Source: Pseudoalteromonas phenolica
Lineage (GTDB): Bacteria > Pseudomonadota > Gammaproteobacteria > Enterobacterales > Alteromonadaceae
Assembly (NCBI RefSeq): GCF_005876835.1
Contig: NZ_PPSW01000014.1
Location: 124,001-188,000 of the forward strand
Direction: 5' to 3'
DNA length: 64,000 nucleotides
Positions 53,585 to 63,292 of this stretch are shown here, piece by piece. Each line of letters opens with the position of its first letter. The stretch's first letter is position 1. The translations under genes were made by a program, and so were the position numbers. The notes below the pieces were generated by a model. That model saw only the letters and a list, made by a program, of their open reading frames with translations. It was not told the DNA's origin and searched no databases.

Positions 53585-53652
53585 AAAAAACAGCCTAAAT
53601 AATCACTTAACCAAGGTTTGGTTAAGTGCGATTACTCAGGCTGCTATTTTTT
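53585..53652 (-). terminator. Long hairpin terminator of the siderophore TBDR
   Basis: CAGCCT (53591-53596) pairs with AGGCTG (53638-53643) outside, and CACTTAACCAA with TTGGTTAAGTG inside (11 bp, loop GGT). Six T follow on the minus strand, and on the plus strand TATTTTTT follows, so it can act both ways. Confidence 0.88.
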
Positions 53653-53701
53653 AATTACAAAATGACTTAGAACACATTAAGACATTAACTAACAGTGAAG
53701 A

Positions 53702-55810
53702 TCAGAACTGATATTTAATCGTTGCACTGTAAGTTGTCGGTGAGCCCGGCATAGTCCAAAGTTTGTGGTAAGAATTTTCAAAGTAAGCTTTATCAAACAG
53801 ATTGTTGATATCGAACTTCATACTTACCTTGTCATTTACCTCAATCGACGCTGACAAGTTAACGAGCGTGTATGATGGCAAAATAAAGTTTGCATCTGTT
53901 GTTTCGCCCAAACGATCACCTACATAATTCACAGTTGCACCAAGGTAAGATGCTTTACCTAACAATGTGGTGTAATGCTTTATTGAAACATGGCCGATAT
54001 GATCAGCAATATTAATTAAGCGCGAGCCTTTTGGAATTGGTACACCCCAATCGGCATTAATCACATCATTTGCTGTTTTTGCATCTGTATAAGCGTAAGC
54101 AAGTTCAAGTACGGTGTTATCTGTCAGCTCAGTGGTTAGCTGAAAATCCACACCTTGGCTTTCAACTTCGCCTAATGTTGCTGATAACCCCGTATCTGGC
54201 TCAGCAGTGAGCATATTAGTTTTTTGCGCATCAAAAAGGGCTATGCTACCCGAGAAACGCCCAGCAATACTTTGCCACTTTGCGCCAATTTCGAATGACT
54301 TAGTTTCTTCTGGTTCGAACGCATTGCGGTTTGAATCAAGACCCGGATTTGGCCTAAAACCTTCGGCATAACTCGTATAAAGATTAACTTGATCATTCGC
54401 ACTATAAATAAAGCCTAAGCGCGGGGTAAATTCGGTTTGCTCTTGGCTTTGCGCTTCATCGCTGCGTAAGTTAAGAATGTCTTGTTCAAATTTATCAACA
54501 CGCACACCCACTAATACTTTTGACTTTTCAGTCAGTTCAATCAGATTCTGGGCATAAAGACCTAAACCTTTTTGATTCTCTTCAGTCAGCGTTTTTTGTA
54601 CTGGCTCAGGTTGAGCTTGAGTGTAGTCTGGATTGTTAGGGTCAATGGTATAAGTCGTATCGCCTGAACCCCAAGCTGTGCGCCATACTTTGTAGTCGGT
54701 ATCAATATCAAAATTATAGTGATCCACACCCACTAAAATATTATGCGTTAGACCGCCCTGCTCAACTTCACCACTTAATTCAAAACGGGCTGAAACATCA
54801 AGCGCTTGATAATCACGAACACGTCGTTGGCGAGACAGTAGATTTTCGTCGGTGTACACAAGCTGTCTACCACCTGATAATTCAGTATCAGAAGATACAC
54901 CTTTAAACGAAGAATCTCGGTAAGCAAAGCCTGTCAGTAAATGCCAATCGTCGTTTAACTTATGATTTAACACTAGCTGATGACCAAGCGCTTCAACTTG
55001 ATGCGCGCCATCACGGATATCCCCGTAAAAAGCATCAGCTTTCACACCGTCAAAGTCATTATTCAGAATGTATACACCCCTATCTAAAGGCTTTTTCTGA
55101 TCTAGCACTTCCATTTCGTAGCTCAGGCTGGTGTCATCAGAAATGTTCCACAATACCGATGGCGATAAATGTAAGCTTTCGATTGAAACATGATCTCTAT
55201 GTGTATCTGAGTCTTCATACGAACCATTTAGTCGATATGCGGCCTCTTTATTCAGTGCGTTAGAGTAATCAAATTCAAACTGCTTTTTACTGTAATTACC
55301 AAGCGTTGCTTGAACATAACCTTGCTCATTAAACTGCGGCTTTTTAGTGATGATATTAATAGTACCACCCGGCTCACCTTGCCCATAAAGTGCAGAGCCA
55401 GGGCCTTTCATCACTTCAATACTTTCGATATTTGCGGTATTTCTATTGCCGTTATAACCGCGAGAGTTAAAGCCATTCACAAGGTAACCCGATGGATTAT
55501 TTTCGTCTCCCGAGAAACCACGAATAGCAAAGCTATCGAACATACCACCTGAATTATTCTGCCTAACTATACTCGGTGAAAGCTCGAGCGCTTCAATAAA
55601 GCGGGTGATACTTTCGCTTTCAAGCACATCAGCACTAATCGTGTCGACTGCTTGCGGGGTTTGAACTAAAGGAACATTACCACGGTAAGGTTGCCATACA
55701 CGCTTAACTTCAATGTGTTCTATGTCTTCGTTTGAGTTAGATTTAACTGTTTCTTGCGCAATGACACCATTCGATGCCACCAAAAGTGAGAGTAGTAATT
55801 TCTTTTTCAC
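53702..55810 (-). CDS. TonB-dependent siderophore receptor
   Basis: GTG 55810 is preferred because AGAG lies before it and it starts the signal peptide (KKKLLLSLLVASNGVIAQ); upstream codons from 55861 add unlikely residues. About 702 residues. The plug has VPLVQTPQAVDTISADVLES, FDSFAIRGFSGD and SIEVMKGPGSALYGQGEPGGTINIITKKP; the barrel ends TTYSATIKYQF. This is the ferric-siderophore class (FhuA/FoxA-like) by plug wording and size. A Fur-like site precedes the gene. There is no siderophore biosynthesis nearby. Confidence 0.88.
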   Translation of the reverse strand: MKKKLLLSLLVASNGVIAQETVKSNSNEDIEHIEVKRVWQPYRGNVPLVQTPQAVDTISADVLESESITRFIEALELSPSIVRQNNSGGMFDSFAIRGFSGDENNPSGYLVNGFNSRGYNGNRNTANIESIEVMKGPGSALYGQGEPGGTINIITKKPQFNEQGYVQATLGNYSKKQFEFDYSNALNKEAAYRLNGSYEDSDTHRDHVSIESLHLSPSVLWNISDDTSLSYEMEVLDQKKPLDRGVYILNNDFDGVKADAFYGDIRDGAHQVEALGHQLVLNHKLNDDWHLLTGFAYRDSSFKGVSSDTELSGGRQLVYTDENLLSRQRRVRDYQALDVSARFELSGEVEQGGLTHNILVGVDHYNFDIDTDYKVWRTAWGSGDTTYTIDPNNPDYTQAQPEPVQKTLTEENQKGLGLYAQNLIELTEKSKVLVGVRVDKFEQDILNLRSDEAQSQEQTEFTPRLGFIYSANDQVNLYTSYAEGFRPNPGLDSNRNAFEPEETKSFEIGAKWQSIAGRFSGSIALFDAQKTNMLTAEPDTGLSATLGEVESQGVDFQLTTELTDNTVLELAYAYTDAKTANDVINADWGVPIPKGSRLINIADHIGHVSIKHYTTLLGKASYLGATVNYVGDRLGETTDANFILPSYTLVNLSASIEVNDKVSMKFDINNLFDKAYFENSYHKLWTMPGSPTTYSATIKYQF

Positions 55811-56237
55811 ACAAATCTCTATTGTTAGGAATGATAATTCCGATACACTATAACATATCACTTTAAATTATTGTCATTTCATAAAGAGTGAGTTAACTCA
55901 GTTTTTATGCGCTTAATCGAAAATTTTAGAGTATTTAAAGTTGCTATAAGTAGCTGCAGGAACGCGATTTGTTTATTTGAATAAACATGACTGTTTTCAG
56001 TCACCAAAACAGTCATCATAAAAATCTATAAATAATAAACGATATAAATTAAACGTAGCTTTTCAGCCCATGTAAGCAGGATAGCCCACAAAACACTGAC
56101 TTTTCGGCTAAAGACCTTCATAAACTCTAGCTCTTTTAAACCATTAACTTTGAACCTAACGCATATATACCTGCTATTGATTCTTGAAATTGCTCAGAGG
56201 TGTACCTATTAAAAAGTTTTAAATGTAGGATACCTTT
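55811..56237. other. 427-bp divergent intergenic region
   Basis: Holds the TBDR promoter side (55811-55870) and about 350 bases before the endonuclease V gene. No small gene, repeat or structured RNA was recognised. Confidence 0.4.
55828..55847 (-). promoter_or_regulatory. Possible Fur box
   Basis: GGAATGATAATTCC with a following GATAC partly matches the Fur consensus. It lies 20-40 bases before the TBDR GTG, which is near for an operator but possible. Match is weaker than at 5521. Confidence 0.4.
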
Positions 56238-56771
56238 ATGATCGTCGCCATTGATGTGCAATACACTAACGATAAAGCATTTGTAGCTTGTGTGGCCTTT
56301 AATGCTTGGCAAGCTGAGTCTCCATTCAAGGAATACACAACGGTTGTAAACCATGTCGAAGAGTACGAACCCGGTGCTTTTTACAAAAGAGAGTTGCCTT
56401 GCATCCTAAAAGTGCTGTCTGACCATGCTCTTAAACCAGATACCATTGTTGTTGACGGGTATGTGTATTTAGATACTCATCAAAAGCCCGGCTTAGGTAA
56501 GCATGTGTTTGATGCCCTTTGTGGTGAATCGTCTGTTGTAGGAGTCGCGAAAAAGCCCTTTTCAGATATTGGTGATGAACATGCTATATATCGAGGAGAA
56601 AGTATTAACCCCCTCTATGTGACCAGCACTGACTCAACACAAGTCGCAAAACAGCATATTTTACATATGCATGGTAAACATCGAATTCCAACGTTATTGA
56701 AACGTGCTGATCAACTTTGCCGTGAGTTTGCCAAAAGTAGCCAGAATTTTAGCGAAGAGTTTAATGTATGA
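56238..56771 (+). CDS. nfi: Endonuclease V-like protein
   Basis: A 177-residue protein, shorter than the usual 210-230. Endonuclease V features: first catalytic Asp in VAIDVQY (D6), VVDGYVYLD (second Asp region) and HQKPGLGKHVFDAL...VVGVAKKPF, matching the family VDG...GLASHLG...TIGVAK pattern. It would cut DNA or RNA one base 3' of deoxyinosine or inosine. The familiar HPR...G wording is replaced by HQKPG, so substrate handling may differ. It overlaps the following GNAT gene by 4 bases. Confidence 0.78.
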   Translation: MIVAIDVQYTNDKAFVACVAFNAWQAESPFKEYTTVVNHVEEYEPGAFYKRELPCILKVLSDHALKPDTIVVDGYVYLDTHQKPGLGKHVFDALCGESSVVGVAKKPFSDIGDEHAIYRGESINPLYVTSTDSTQVAKQHILHMHGKHRIPTLLKRADQLCREFAKSSQNFSEEFNV

Positions 56772-57187
56772 ATAAAGCCATTTTCAGACTTGCAGTAATT
56801 GATGATGCAGAAGAGATAAACTCTGTATCAACACATCTAGGGTATCAAAAATTGTCTGAAAATCAGGCCTCAGAAAAGTTGCTGTCACTACTGAATTCTG
56901 AAGCTGATCAGATTTTTGTAGCCGAACTAAAAGGTAAAATAATCGGTTGGATACATCTATTTTATGCACGCCGACTAGCATCGAATGACTTTTATGAAAT
57001 TGGTGGGTTGGTCGTAAATCCTGAGTATAGAGGTCAGGGTATTGGTAAAAACTTAGTTAAGTTTGCGACATCTCAAGTAACTAAGGAAGTTCGTGTTAGG
57101 TGCAATGAAACTCGACTAGAAAGCCACCTTTTTTATAAACTGCAAGGCTTTAAAAGTACTAAGTCTCAACGTGTATTTGTAAAATAA
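56768..57187 (+). CDS. GNAT-family N-acetyltransferase
   Basis: A 139-residue GNAT protein: IFVAELKGKIIGWIHLFYARRLASNDFYEIGGLVVNPEYRGQGIGKNLVKFA contains motif A with acetyl-CoA loop R-G-Q-G-I-G. The start overlaps the endonuclease V stop (ATGA), so the two are translationally coupled. Acceptor unknown. Confidence 0.83.
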   Translation: MNKAIFRLAVIDDAEEINSVSTHLGYQKLSENQASEKLLSLLNSEADQIFVAELKGKIIGWIHLFYARRLASNDFYEIGGLVVNPEYRGQGIGKNLVKFATSQVTKEVRVRCNETRLESHLFYKLQGFKSTKSQRVFVK

Positions 57188-57363
57188 AAACTCGGCTTAG
57201 CGCAAAACAGTAGCTAAAAACCTATTACTTAGCTTTTACTGTCATCCAAAGTTATTTATTTACAAAATATATTGGCCTAATACATTTATTAAATTTTCTA
57301 GAACAATTGCAGTTTAAAAATCCATCAGATACCATCGAATAAATACCTAAAAGGAATACATTC

Positions 57364-58824
57364 ATGATAAAAAACTGCATGGTCGTGCTGTCTTTATTAA
57401 TTTCAACCTCAGCGCTATCACAACCAAAAGACTTTTCTGAGCTGACAATTAACCAGCTTCATCAGGGGGTAAAAGCAGGTCAGTTTACTTTTGCCGAAGT
57501 TACCCAGTATTACTTAAGCAACATACAAAAAAATAACCCTCAACTAAACGCAGTGATAACTGTCAATCCCGACGCCTACCAGCAAGCTTTGAACAAAGAC
57601 AAACGCTACAAAGAAAATGGAAAACAAGGCATTTTATTTGGTGTCCCCGTTTTACTAAAAGACAACATAGATACCAAGATAATGGCAACCACTGCCGGGG
57701 CGCTCGCGTTGCAAAATCATTACCCAAGCAAAAATGCACCTATTGTTGAGAAGTTGCTTTCAGAAGGCGCAATCATTTTAGGAAAAGCAAATTTAAGTGA
57801 ATGGGCAAACTTTAAATCTTCACCTAGCTCGAGTGGTTATAGCCATGTCGGTGGTCAAGTAAAAAACCCTTACGATCTGACGATGACTCCTTGCGGCTCT
57901 AGCTCTGGTTCTGCTGTAGCAGTTTCTAGTAACCTAGCACTGGTCAGTATTGGTACAGAAACCGATGGTTCAATTCACTGCCCAAGCGCGCTTAATGGTG
58001 TTGTTGGTTTTAAGCCGAGTATTCATCATATCTCCCAAACAGGGATCATTCCGATCGCACATTCTCAAGATACAGCAGGCCCTATTACAAGAACCGTGAC
58101 TGATGCTCAGCTTACTTATTTAGCAATCTCGGAGTATGCTCACAAAGAGTCACCTTTAACTCATTCATTGCAAGGTAAACGCATTGGAGTTATCCCGGGC
58201 ATAAACCAGTTTAATCAAGCTTATAAAGCTGAATTCGAAGACACCTTAAAACGCTTGGGTTCAGCGGGTGTAACTATCGTTAACGATATCCAGTTCAACA
58301 ATATGGACAAAATATTTCCTGCTGAATTTGATGTACTGTTATACGAGTTTAATCATGGTGTAACTGCTTATTTAGCAAATACTGGCGATGGTGTCAGTGT
58401 TAAATCACTCGCTGAATTAATTGAATACAACAAAAAATTGAACGATCAAAAACAAGAGCTCTTACTTGCCTCACTTCAAGCAAATGATGAAGCTAAATAC
58501 AAGCAAGCCGTCGCTGCGATAAACAAATACGCTAAGCAACAATTAAAGGAAATATTCAAACAACATAAACTCGATGCCATCATTGCACCGAGTGTTGGCT
58601 CTGCATGGAAAATAGATCCGATCAATGGAGACAAATTTACAGGTAGCAGCTCAACACTTGCCGCTGTCACTGGCTCACCAAGCATCACTATCCCTATGGG
58701 GTTAAAAGACGGGATGCCGTTTGCTGTAAGTATTATTGGTGACTTAGACCAAGATATGAAAGTCCTTGAAATCGCAAAGTTGCTTGAGCAATTAACTCAG
58801 GGGCGAGTCGCACCTAAGCTATAA
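57364..58824 (+). CDS. Exported amidase (amidase signature family)
   Basis: A 486-residue protein with a signal peptide (1-19, ends ALS-QP). The Ser-cisSer-Lys triad is visible: K99 (LLKDNID), S179 in GSSSGS, nucleophile S203 in ETDGSI. Exported members of this family hydrolyse amides or peptides in the periplasm. AAGGAA precedes ATG. Stand-alone gene; substrate unknown. Confidence 0.87.
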   Translation: MIKNCMVVLSLLISTSALSQPKDFSELTINQLHQGVKAGQFTFAEVTQYYLSNIQKNNPQLNAVITVNPDAYQQALNKDKRYKENGKQGILFGVPVLLKDNIDTKIMATTAGALALQNHYPSKNAPIVEKLLSEGAIILGKANLSEWANFKSSPSSSGYSHVGGQVKNPYDLTMTPCGSSSGSAVAVSSNLALVSIGTETDGSIHCPSALNGVVGFKPSIHHISQTGIIPIAHSQDTAGPITRTVTDAQLTYLAISEYAHKESPLTHSLQGKRIGVIPGINQFNQAYKAEFEDTLKRLGSAGVTIVNDIQFNNMDKIFPAEFDVLLYEFNHGVTAYLANTGDGVSVKSLAELIEYNKKLNDQKQELLLASLQANDEAKYKQAVAAINKYAKQQLKEIFKQHKLDAIIAPSVGSAWKIDPINGDKFTGSSSTLAAVTGSPSITIPMGLKDGMPFAVSIIGDLDQDMKVLEIAKLLEQLTQGRVAPKL

Positions 58825-58988
58825 AATGGAAAAGCATAGTGCTAAGCAAGAATCTTAAAGATTTTTTTAAATTAACTGATCTTTTCTAATAGCAGCTGCG
58901 TTTAACATATTGAAGGGTCGAAACGGTGTTGCATTCACCAATAACTAGTCCTTGCATTTAGTAAACCCCTTCACCATTCGCAGAAATT

Positions 58989-59016
58989 AAGCGCACTACC
59001 CTACAGTGCGCTTTTT
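58989..59016 (+). terminator. Hairpin terminator in the amidase/LysR gap
   Basis: GCGCACT (58991-58997), loop ACCCTAC, AGTGCGC (59005-59011) followed by five T on the plus strand. It lies 167 bases after the amidase stop and 10 before the LysR stop, so it can serve both convergent genes. Confidence 0.75.
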
Positions 59017-59021
59017 CTGTT

Positions 59022-59975
59022 TTAAGGCTCATCAAAACCATACATTTTATTAAAGCCTGGAATTCTACTTTCCCAAACCGGTGTTGCCGCTCCAACAATA
59101 TCAGTGAGTATATCTAGAAATAGCTGAGTCTTTAATGCCAAATCTCTATGTGGATAAACAGCAAAGAAGTTACCGTAATTACTGAGCTCTATACCTGTCA
59201 TTATTGGGATCAGTTCACCGTTTTTAACTTCGTCCCCGAGCATTTGCGCGGTTGCTGCTGTCAGCATACGACCATTCAAAGCTGTTTTAATCAGTAACTC
59301 GGCTTCATTCACTTTATAAGCCGTATTCAAATGAAGAAACGCTTGTTTACCGCTTTCATCTATATACTTAATTTTATCTATGACTAAGCCGGGGGCGCAA
59401 TAAACCACTGCGGGCAGTTGTTCTAATTCTGCAATACTTTCTGGCTCACCAAATTTTGCTAGGTACGCGGGAGAAGCCAACAGCAGTAAGCGATTTCGTG
59501 CAATTTTTCTAGCGATCAGATTTGACTCTAAAGGCTCTCCCATCCTAATACCCAAATCAAACCCTTCACCGATCACATCAACCAGCCTGTCTTCAAGCAA
59601 AAGCTCAATCGTGACATCAGGATATTTCTCTTGGTAAATCGTTACGGCTTGCTGAACATATTGGCGACCAAACAAGGTTGGGCTGGCTATTTTTAACTCC
59701 CCTCTTGGCTCGGTATGATAATTCTGTGCTAAACGTTTAGAGTTACTTAATACAGTGCGAAGTTGCTTCGCTTGATTTAGCATCTCAACCCCTGCAGCGG
59801 TAAAAGAAATCGCCCTTGTTGAGCGATTTAATAAGTGTACCTCAAGCTCTTCTTCAAGCTTCGTTATTTGCTTTGAAATCGCGGAACGATTGACATTACG
59901 GTATTCCGCGACTTTAGCAAAACTGCCCAACTCAGACACTTCCAACAGTAATAATAATCGACTTGCCAGATCCAT
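59022..59975 (-). CDS. LysR-type transcriptional regulator
   Basis: ATG 59975 begins MDLASRLLLLLEVSELGSFAKVAEYRNVNRSAISKQITKLEEELEVHLLNRSTRAISFT, a standard LTTR HTH, giving 317 residues; a start at 60017 adds 14 residues without family likeness. The effector domain contains FDLGIRMGEPLESNLIARKI. It is divergent from the enoyl-CoA hydratase-like gene, which is its likely target. Confidence 0.87.
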   Translation of the reverse strand: MDLASRLLLLLEVSELGSFAKVAEYRNVNRSAISKQITKLEEELEVHLLNRSTRAISFTAAGVEMLNQAKQLRTVLSNSKRLAQNYHTEPRGELKIASPTLFGRQYVQQAVTIYQEKYPDVTIELLLEDRLVDVIGEGFDLGIRMGEPLESNLIARKIARNRLLLLASPAYLAKFGEPESIAELEQLPAVVYCAPGLVIDKIKYIDESGKQAFLHLNTAYKVNEAELLIKTALNGRMLTAATAQMLGDEVKNGELIPIMTGIELSNYGNFFAVYPHRDLALKTQLFLDILTDIVGAATPVWESRIPGFNKMYGFDEP

Positions 59976-60107
59976 AACCCACCCAATTGATTCCTTTTTG
60001 GAATCATTATAGTTCAATTTAGCTTGTTTTTAGATAACAAATTAAACCTTAAAGTGTGCTCAACAACACGGCAAATTGCCACTTAATACACGTAAGAGGG
60101 CCATCTC

Positions 60108-60920
60108 ATGTCTAAACTCGCAATTACAAAACAAGCTGGTGTCGCAACTGTTTTAATTCAGAATCCGCCAATCAATATATTAACCAGTGATTTAATAAAC
60201 GAAATCAATGCATTCGTGCTGTCTTTAAAAGATGACAGAGATACCAAAGTGGTTGTTTTTAAGTCTTTTCATGACACTTTTTTTATCGCCCATTTAGATT
60301 TACACGTCATTAATGGCACACAAGGTGGCCAAGCGGCATCAATCGAATTTAATCATATGATTGAAAACATCAAAGCGATGAAGCAATTGTCTATTGCAGT
60401 AGTTGATGGCGTGGCTAGAGGGGGTGGCAATGAGTTTGTAATGGCCTGTGACTTGGCCTATGGCACTGAAAATGCGGCATTTGCGCAACCAGAGCTTTAC
60501 ATTAACATACCTACAGGTGGTCAAGGTGCGGTTCAATTCGCAAGACGTTTAGGTAAAGGCAAAGCACTGCAAGCGTTACTCACAGGTGCTGATTTTACTG
60601 CTCAACAAGCGGAAGCGCTGAACATCATTACTCAATTTGTACCAAAGTGTGATCTCGATGAATTTTTAGCACCTTTACTCGCACTAGTTAGTCACTGGGA
60701 GTTGCGAGATATTGCCATGTATAAAGACATCATCAACACGTCAATCATTGATGAAAATGCGGGTGCAGAATTAGAATTGAGATACTTTTTAGACCGCGCC
60801 AAAGAACAAAAAACGCAAACTATCATCAAAGCATTTTTAAAGCATGGTGGCCAAACTGAACGCGAAGCACATGACATTCAGGGGATATTTCAAGATACAG
60901 CGGCAGAATTAAATCAATAA
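60108..60920 (+). CDS. Enoyl-CoA hydratase/isomerase-family protein
   Basis: A 270-residue crotonase-fold protein: VATVLIQNPPINILT opening, FFIAHLDLH in place of the usual F-S-A-G-x-D segment, and VVDGVARGGGNEFVMACDLAYG oxyanion-hole loop. The two classical catalytic glutamates are not both obvious, so the reaction may differ from hydration. GAGGG lies before ATG. Divergent from a LysR regulator; no other fatty-acid genes nearby. Confidence 0.82.
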   Translation: MSKLAITKQAGVATVLIQNPPINILTSDLINEINAFVLSLKDDRDTKVVVFKSFHDTFFIAHLDLHVINGTQGGQAASIEFNHMIENIKAMKQLSIAVVDGVARGGGNEFVMACDLAYGTENAAFAQPELYINIPTGGQGAVQFARRLGKGKALQALLTGADFTAQQAEALNIITQFVPKCDLDEFLAPLLALVSHWELRDIAMYKDIINTSIIDENAGAELELRYFLDRAKEQKTQTIIKAFLKHGGQTEREAHDIQGIFQDTAAELNQ

Positions 60921-60926
60921 ATGCAT

Positions 60927-60950
60927 AGAGGCTAATCGAGGTTAGCCTCT
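60927..60950. terminator. Hairpin between convergent genes
   Basis: AGAGGCTAA, six-base loop, TTAGCCTCT: a perfect 9-bp stem seven bases after the hydratase stop, facing the OsmC stop. The T-tract is weak. Confidence 0.65.
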
Positions 60951-60997
60951 TAATTCACTAGCCTATTCATTGGCTGATGTTCTGTCGTAAATCAAGA

Positions 60998-61594
60998 TTA
61001 TTCACCTGAACGACTGATCGCTTCTTTACCGTTATAAACTAGGCGTGTCGACCAAGGAATAGGGTTGCGAAGCGCAAAGTGTGCCATACAGCCATTTTCA
61101 GCTTCATCCAGTAGATCTTTGATTTTCTCTTCAGGCTCTGGGCTTTCGATGATCACATGAGTCTCGACTACATCACAGCCGCCATCTGTCATGTAGCCAT
61201 GTTCGCGCATGTGGCCCAAGTTAGTACGAAATACGATACGCTGCTCTAGCTTTAAACTATCTACCTGAATTTTTCGTGCCGTCAAAATATCGGTTAAATG
61301 CGTCATTAAGCAAAAACCAATGCCTGCAGAGAAAAAAGCCAGTGGCGGTGGTGCAGTATCTTCACCCACAGGCGGTTGTTCGTCACAATATAATTTTACC
61401 GGGCTAAAACCTGGAATATTCACAGAAACCACACCGGTTTTACTTTGCATATTGCCTGCTTCTGCACTTAGGTTGACTTCAAAGCGGTACGGTTCTGGAT
61501 GCTTTGCTTTTGCAAATTTTGAAGGTTGATACTGGGTTGTTGCAGGTTGCTCAGGGCTTCTCTCACCTACGTGATAAAACTTTTGTTCTGTCAT
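60998..61594 (-). CDS. OsmC-family peroxide-detoxifying protein
   Basis: A 198-residue OsmC/Ohr-superfamily protein with DEQPPVGEDTAPPPLAFFSAGIGFCLMTHL (first Cys region) and AENGCMAHFALRNPIP (second Cys). The two cysteines would form the thiol peroxidase pair. It is divergent from an Lrp/AsnC gene across about 140 bases. Confidence 0.82.
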   Translation of the reverse strand: MTEQKFYHVGERSPEQPATTQYQPSKFAKAKHPEPYRFEVNLSAEAGNMQSKTGVVSVNIPGFSPVKLYCDEQPPVGEDTAPPPLAFFSAGIGFCLMTHLTDILTARKIQVDSLKLEQRIVFRTNLGHMREHGYMTDGGCDVVETHVIIESPEPEEKIKDLLDEAENGCMAHFALRNPIPWSTRLVYNGKEAISRSGE

Positions 61595-61732
61595 AATGAT
61601 CTCTTTAAACGTGTTTTTTGTTTAAAAATAGCTTATGCCATTTTGTATGCAGGGTGCCGTCAAAATAGCCTGAAATTGAATCCAGTTTGGTGCTATCCTT
61701 CACCTCAAACATCAAATATGACGGAAACCACC

Positions 61733-62197
61733 ATGCTTGAGAAACAAGACAAAAATATCCTTTCACAGCTGCAGAGTAACGGCCGCATGTCTATGGTCGA
61801 TTTAGCCAAAGAAACCCATATGTCTGAATCAACTTGTTTGCGTCGCACTAAAGCACTTGAAGAGAAAGGCGTCATTAAAGGCTACAGTGCTGTACTCGAT
61901 GCCGAAGAAGCTGGCTTTGGGGTATTAGCCTTTGTGCAGGTGAGCATTGACCAGAAAAATGAAGCGGCATTTGATAAATTCAAACTGGCTGTAATTGAAC
62001 ACCCGCTGATATTAGAATGCTATTCGCTTTCCGGTGCCTATGACCACTTAATGAAAGTCGTTGCGCGGTCAAACAAAGCGCTCTCTCGTTTTATACTCAA
62101 AGAATTAAGAAGCTTTCCTGAGATCAAAGAAGCACAAACCCTGTTTGTACTCGATCAGGTTAAACACACCACTGCCTTACCTGTAGAAGTAGATTAA
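61733..62197 (+). CDS. Lrp/AsnC-family regulator
   Basis: ATG 61733 (GGA eight bases ahead) gives 154 residues beginning MLEKQDKNILSQLQSNGRMSMVDLAKETHMSESTCLRRTKALEEKGVIKGY, the Lrp HTH; ATG 61718 is an alternative. The RAM domain follows (VLAFVQVSIDQKNE ... CYSLSGAYDHLMKV). It is divergent from osmC-like, which may be its target; ATAGC...GCTAT arms (61665-61696) lie between them. Confidence 0.85.
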   Translation: MLEKQDKNILSQLQSNGRMSMVDLAKETHMSESTCLRRTKALEEKGVIKGYSAVLDAEEAGFGVLAFVQVSIDQKNEAAFDKFKLAVIEHPLILECYSLSGAYDHLMKVVARSNKALSRFILKELRSFPEIKEAQTLFVLDQVKHTTALPVEVD

Positions 62198-62216
62198 AGT
62201 ATTGTCTTTTTACACG

Positions 62217-62582
62217 TTAACTCAATTCAATATCGTGAGATTCTGACCACTGTCGCAATACTTCTAAAATACTCAAGGCTGAGCGCCCAAACTCTGTGAG
62301 CTCATAGGTCACAGCAACAGGGCGTTCACTGATTACTTTGCGCAACACCATGCCTTCTTGCTCTAACTCTTTGAGCCGTTGGTCGACCATTTTCTTGGTG
62401 GCGCCGCCTAACATACGTGACAAATCATTGAATCTCACTGGCTCATCTTTTAAGTGATAAATAATCGAGCCCTTCCACTTACCACCAATTAAACGCATGC
62501 CTTTTTCTATAGCACAGGGTTCAGTACAGGCATCTAAAACTTTTTTTCGCCCTTTACTATCTGTTTTTAATCGACTTTTCAT
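62217..62582 (-). CDS. HxlR-family regulator
   Basis: A 121-residue HxlR winged-helix protein: CAIEKGMRLIGGKWKGSIIYHLKDEPVRFNDLSRMLGGATKKMVDQRLKELEQEGMV. Two N-terminal cysteines (CTEPC) could sense electrophiles or oxidants, as in YodB/QorR-type members. It is divergent from a quinone-reductase-like gene across 107 bases carrying a repeated site. Confidence 0.88.
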   Translation of the reverse strand: MKSRLKTDSKGRKKVLDACTEPCAIEKGMRLIGGKWKGSIIYHLKDEPVRFNDLSRMLGGATKKMVDQRLKELEQEGMVLRKVISERPVAVTYELTEFGRSALSILEVLRQWSESHDIELS

Positions 62583-62602
62583 TTTTTGACGCTCATTTTT
62601 AC

Positions 62603-62656
62603 TAGGTTACTAAAAGTATACTAATTGATTAAGGTGAATAGGTTCCTAAAATATAC
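62603..62656. promoter_or_regulatory. Direct-repeat operator for HxlR
   Basis: TAGGTTACTAAAAGTATAC (62603-62621) and TAGGTTCCTAAAATATAC (62639-62656) are near-identical, 36 bases start to start, on the same DNA face if spacing is about 3.5 turns. Each holds a TACT-AAA-AGTA-like half palindrome typical of HxlR sites. Confidence 0.65.
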
Positions 62657-62689
62657 CACAAGTTAATTGCAAACACACTGGAGCAAAAC

Positions 62690-63271
62690 ATGAGCAATAT
62701 TTTAATCATCAATGGTCATCAGTATTACCCGTTCTCTGAAGGTAAGTTAAACGCAACCTTGGTAGACAAAGCTGTCAGCATTTTTCAAAGCAAGGGTCAT
62801 TCAACTCGCGTTGTGACGATGCAAGACAACATCGACGTCGAAAAAGAGCTTGAAAACCACCAATGGGCTGACTATGTATTCTTACAAACACCGGTCAATT
62901 GGATGGGCGTAACTTGGTCTTTCAAAAAGTATATGGATGAAGTTTACACAGCAGGTATGGGCGGTGCACTGTGCTTAGGTGACGGTCGAAATGAACAAGC
63001 ACCTAAAGCCAACTATGGCAAAGGCGGAACAATGACGGGCACTAAATACATGCTTTCACTGACATTTAATGCACCTGAAGAATCATTTAACGACACTAAT
63101 GACTTTTTTGAAGGTAAGTCAGTTGATGACTTAATGTTCCCTATGCATATGAATTTTAAGTTTTTTGATATGCAACCTATGGCCACATTTGCCTGCTTCG
63201 ATGTGATGAAAAACGCCGATATTGAGAACGATTTAAAACGCTTTGAAGCACATTTAAACGCACATTTTTAA
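62690..63271 (+). CDS. NAD(P)H-dependent quinone/flavin reductase (MdaB-like)
   Basis: A 193-residue flavodoxin-fold oxidoreductase: [25 protein letters not shown] opening, and [29 protein letters not shown] as in MdaB. It reduces quinones by two electrons in the cytoplasm, avoiding semiquinone toxicity. First gene after the HxlR operator; GGAG before ATG. The next gene follows by 21 bases. Confidence 0.87.
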   Translation: MSNILIINGHQYYPFSEGKLNATLVDKAVSIFQSKGHSTRVVTMQDNIDVEKELENHQWADYVFLQTPVNWMGVTWSFKKYMDEVYTAGMGGALCLGDGRNEQAPKANYGKGGTMTGTKYMLSLTFNAPEESFNDTNDFFEGKSVDDLMFPMHMNFKFFDMQPMATFACFDVMKNADIENDLKRFEAHLNAHF

Positions 63272-63292
63272 GATTCACTCTAGGATAATAAA

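Noticed and set aside
58825..58988. Possible small RNA with GAAGGG...CCCTTC arms after the amidase
   Set aside because: The arms are short and far apart, with no promoter that I can support; only the terminator at 58989-59016 is convincing.
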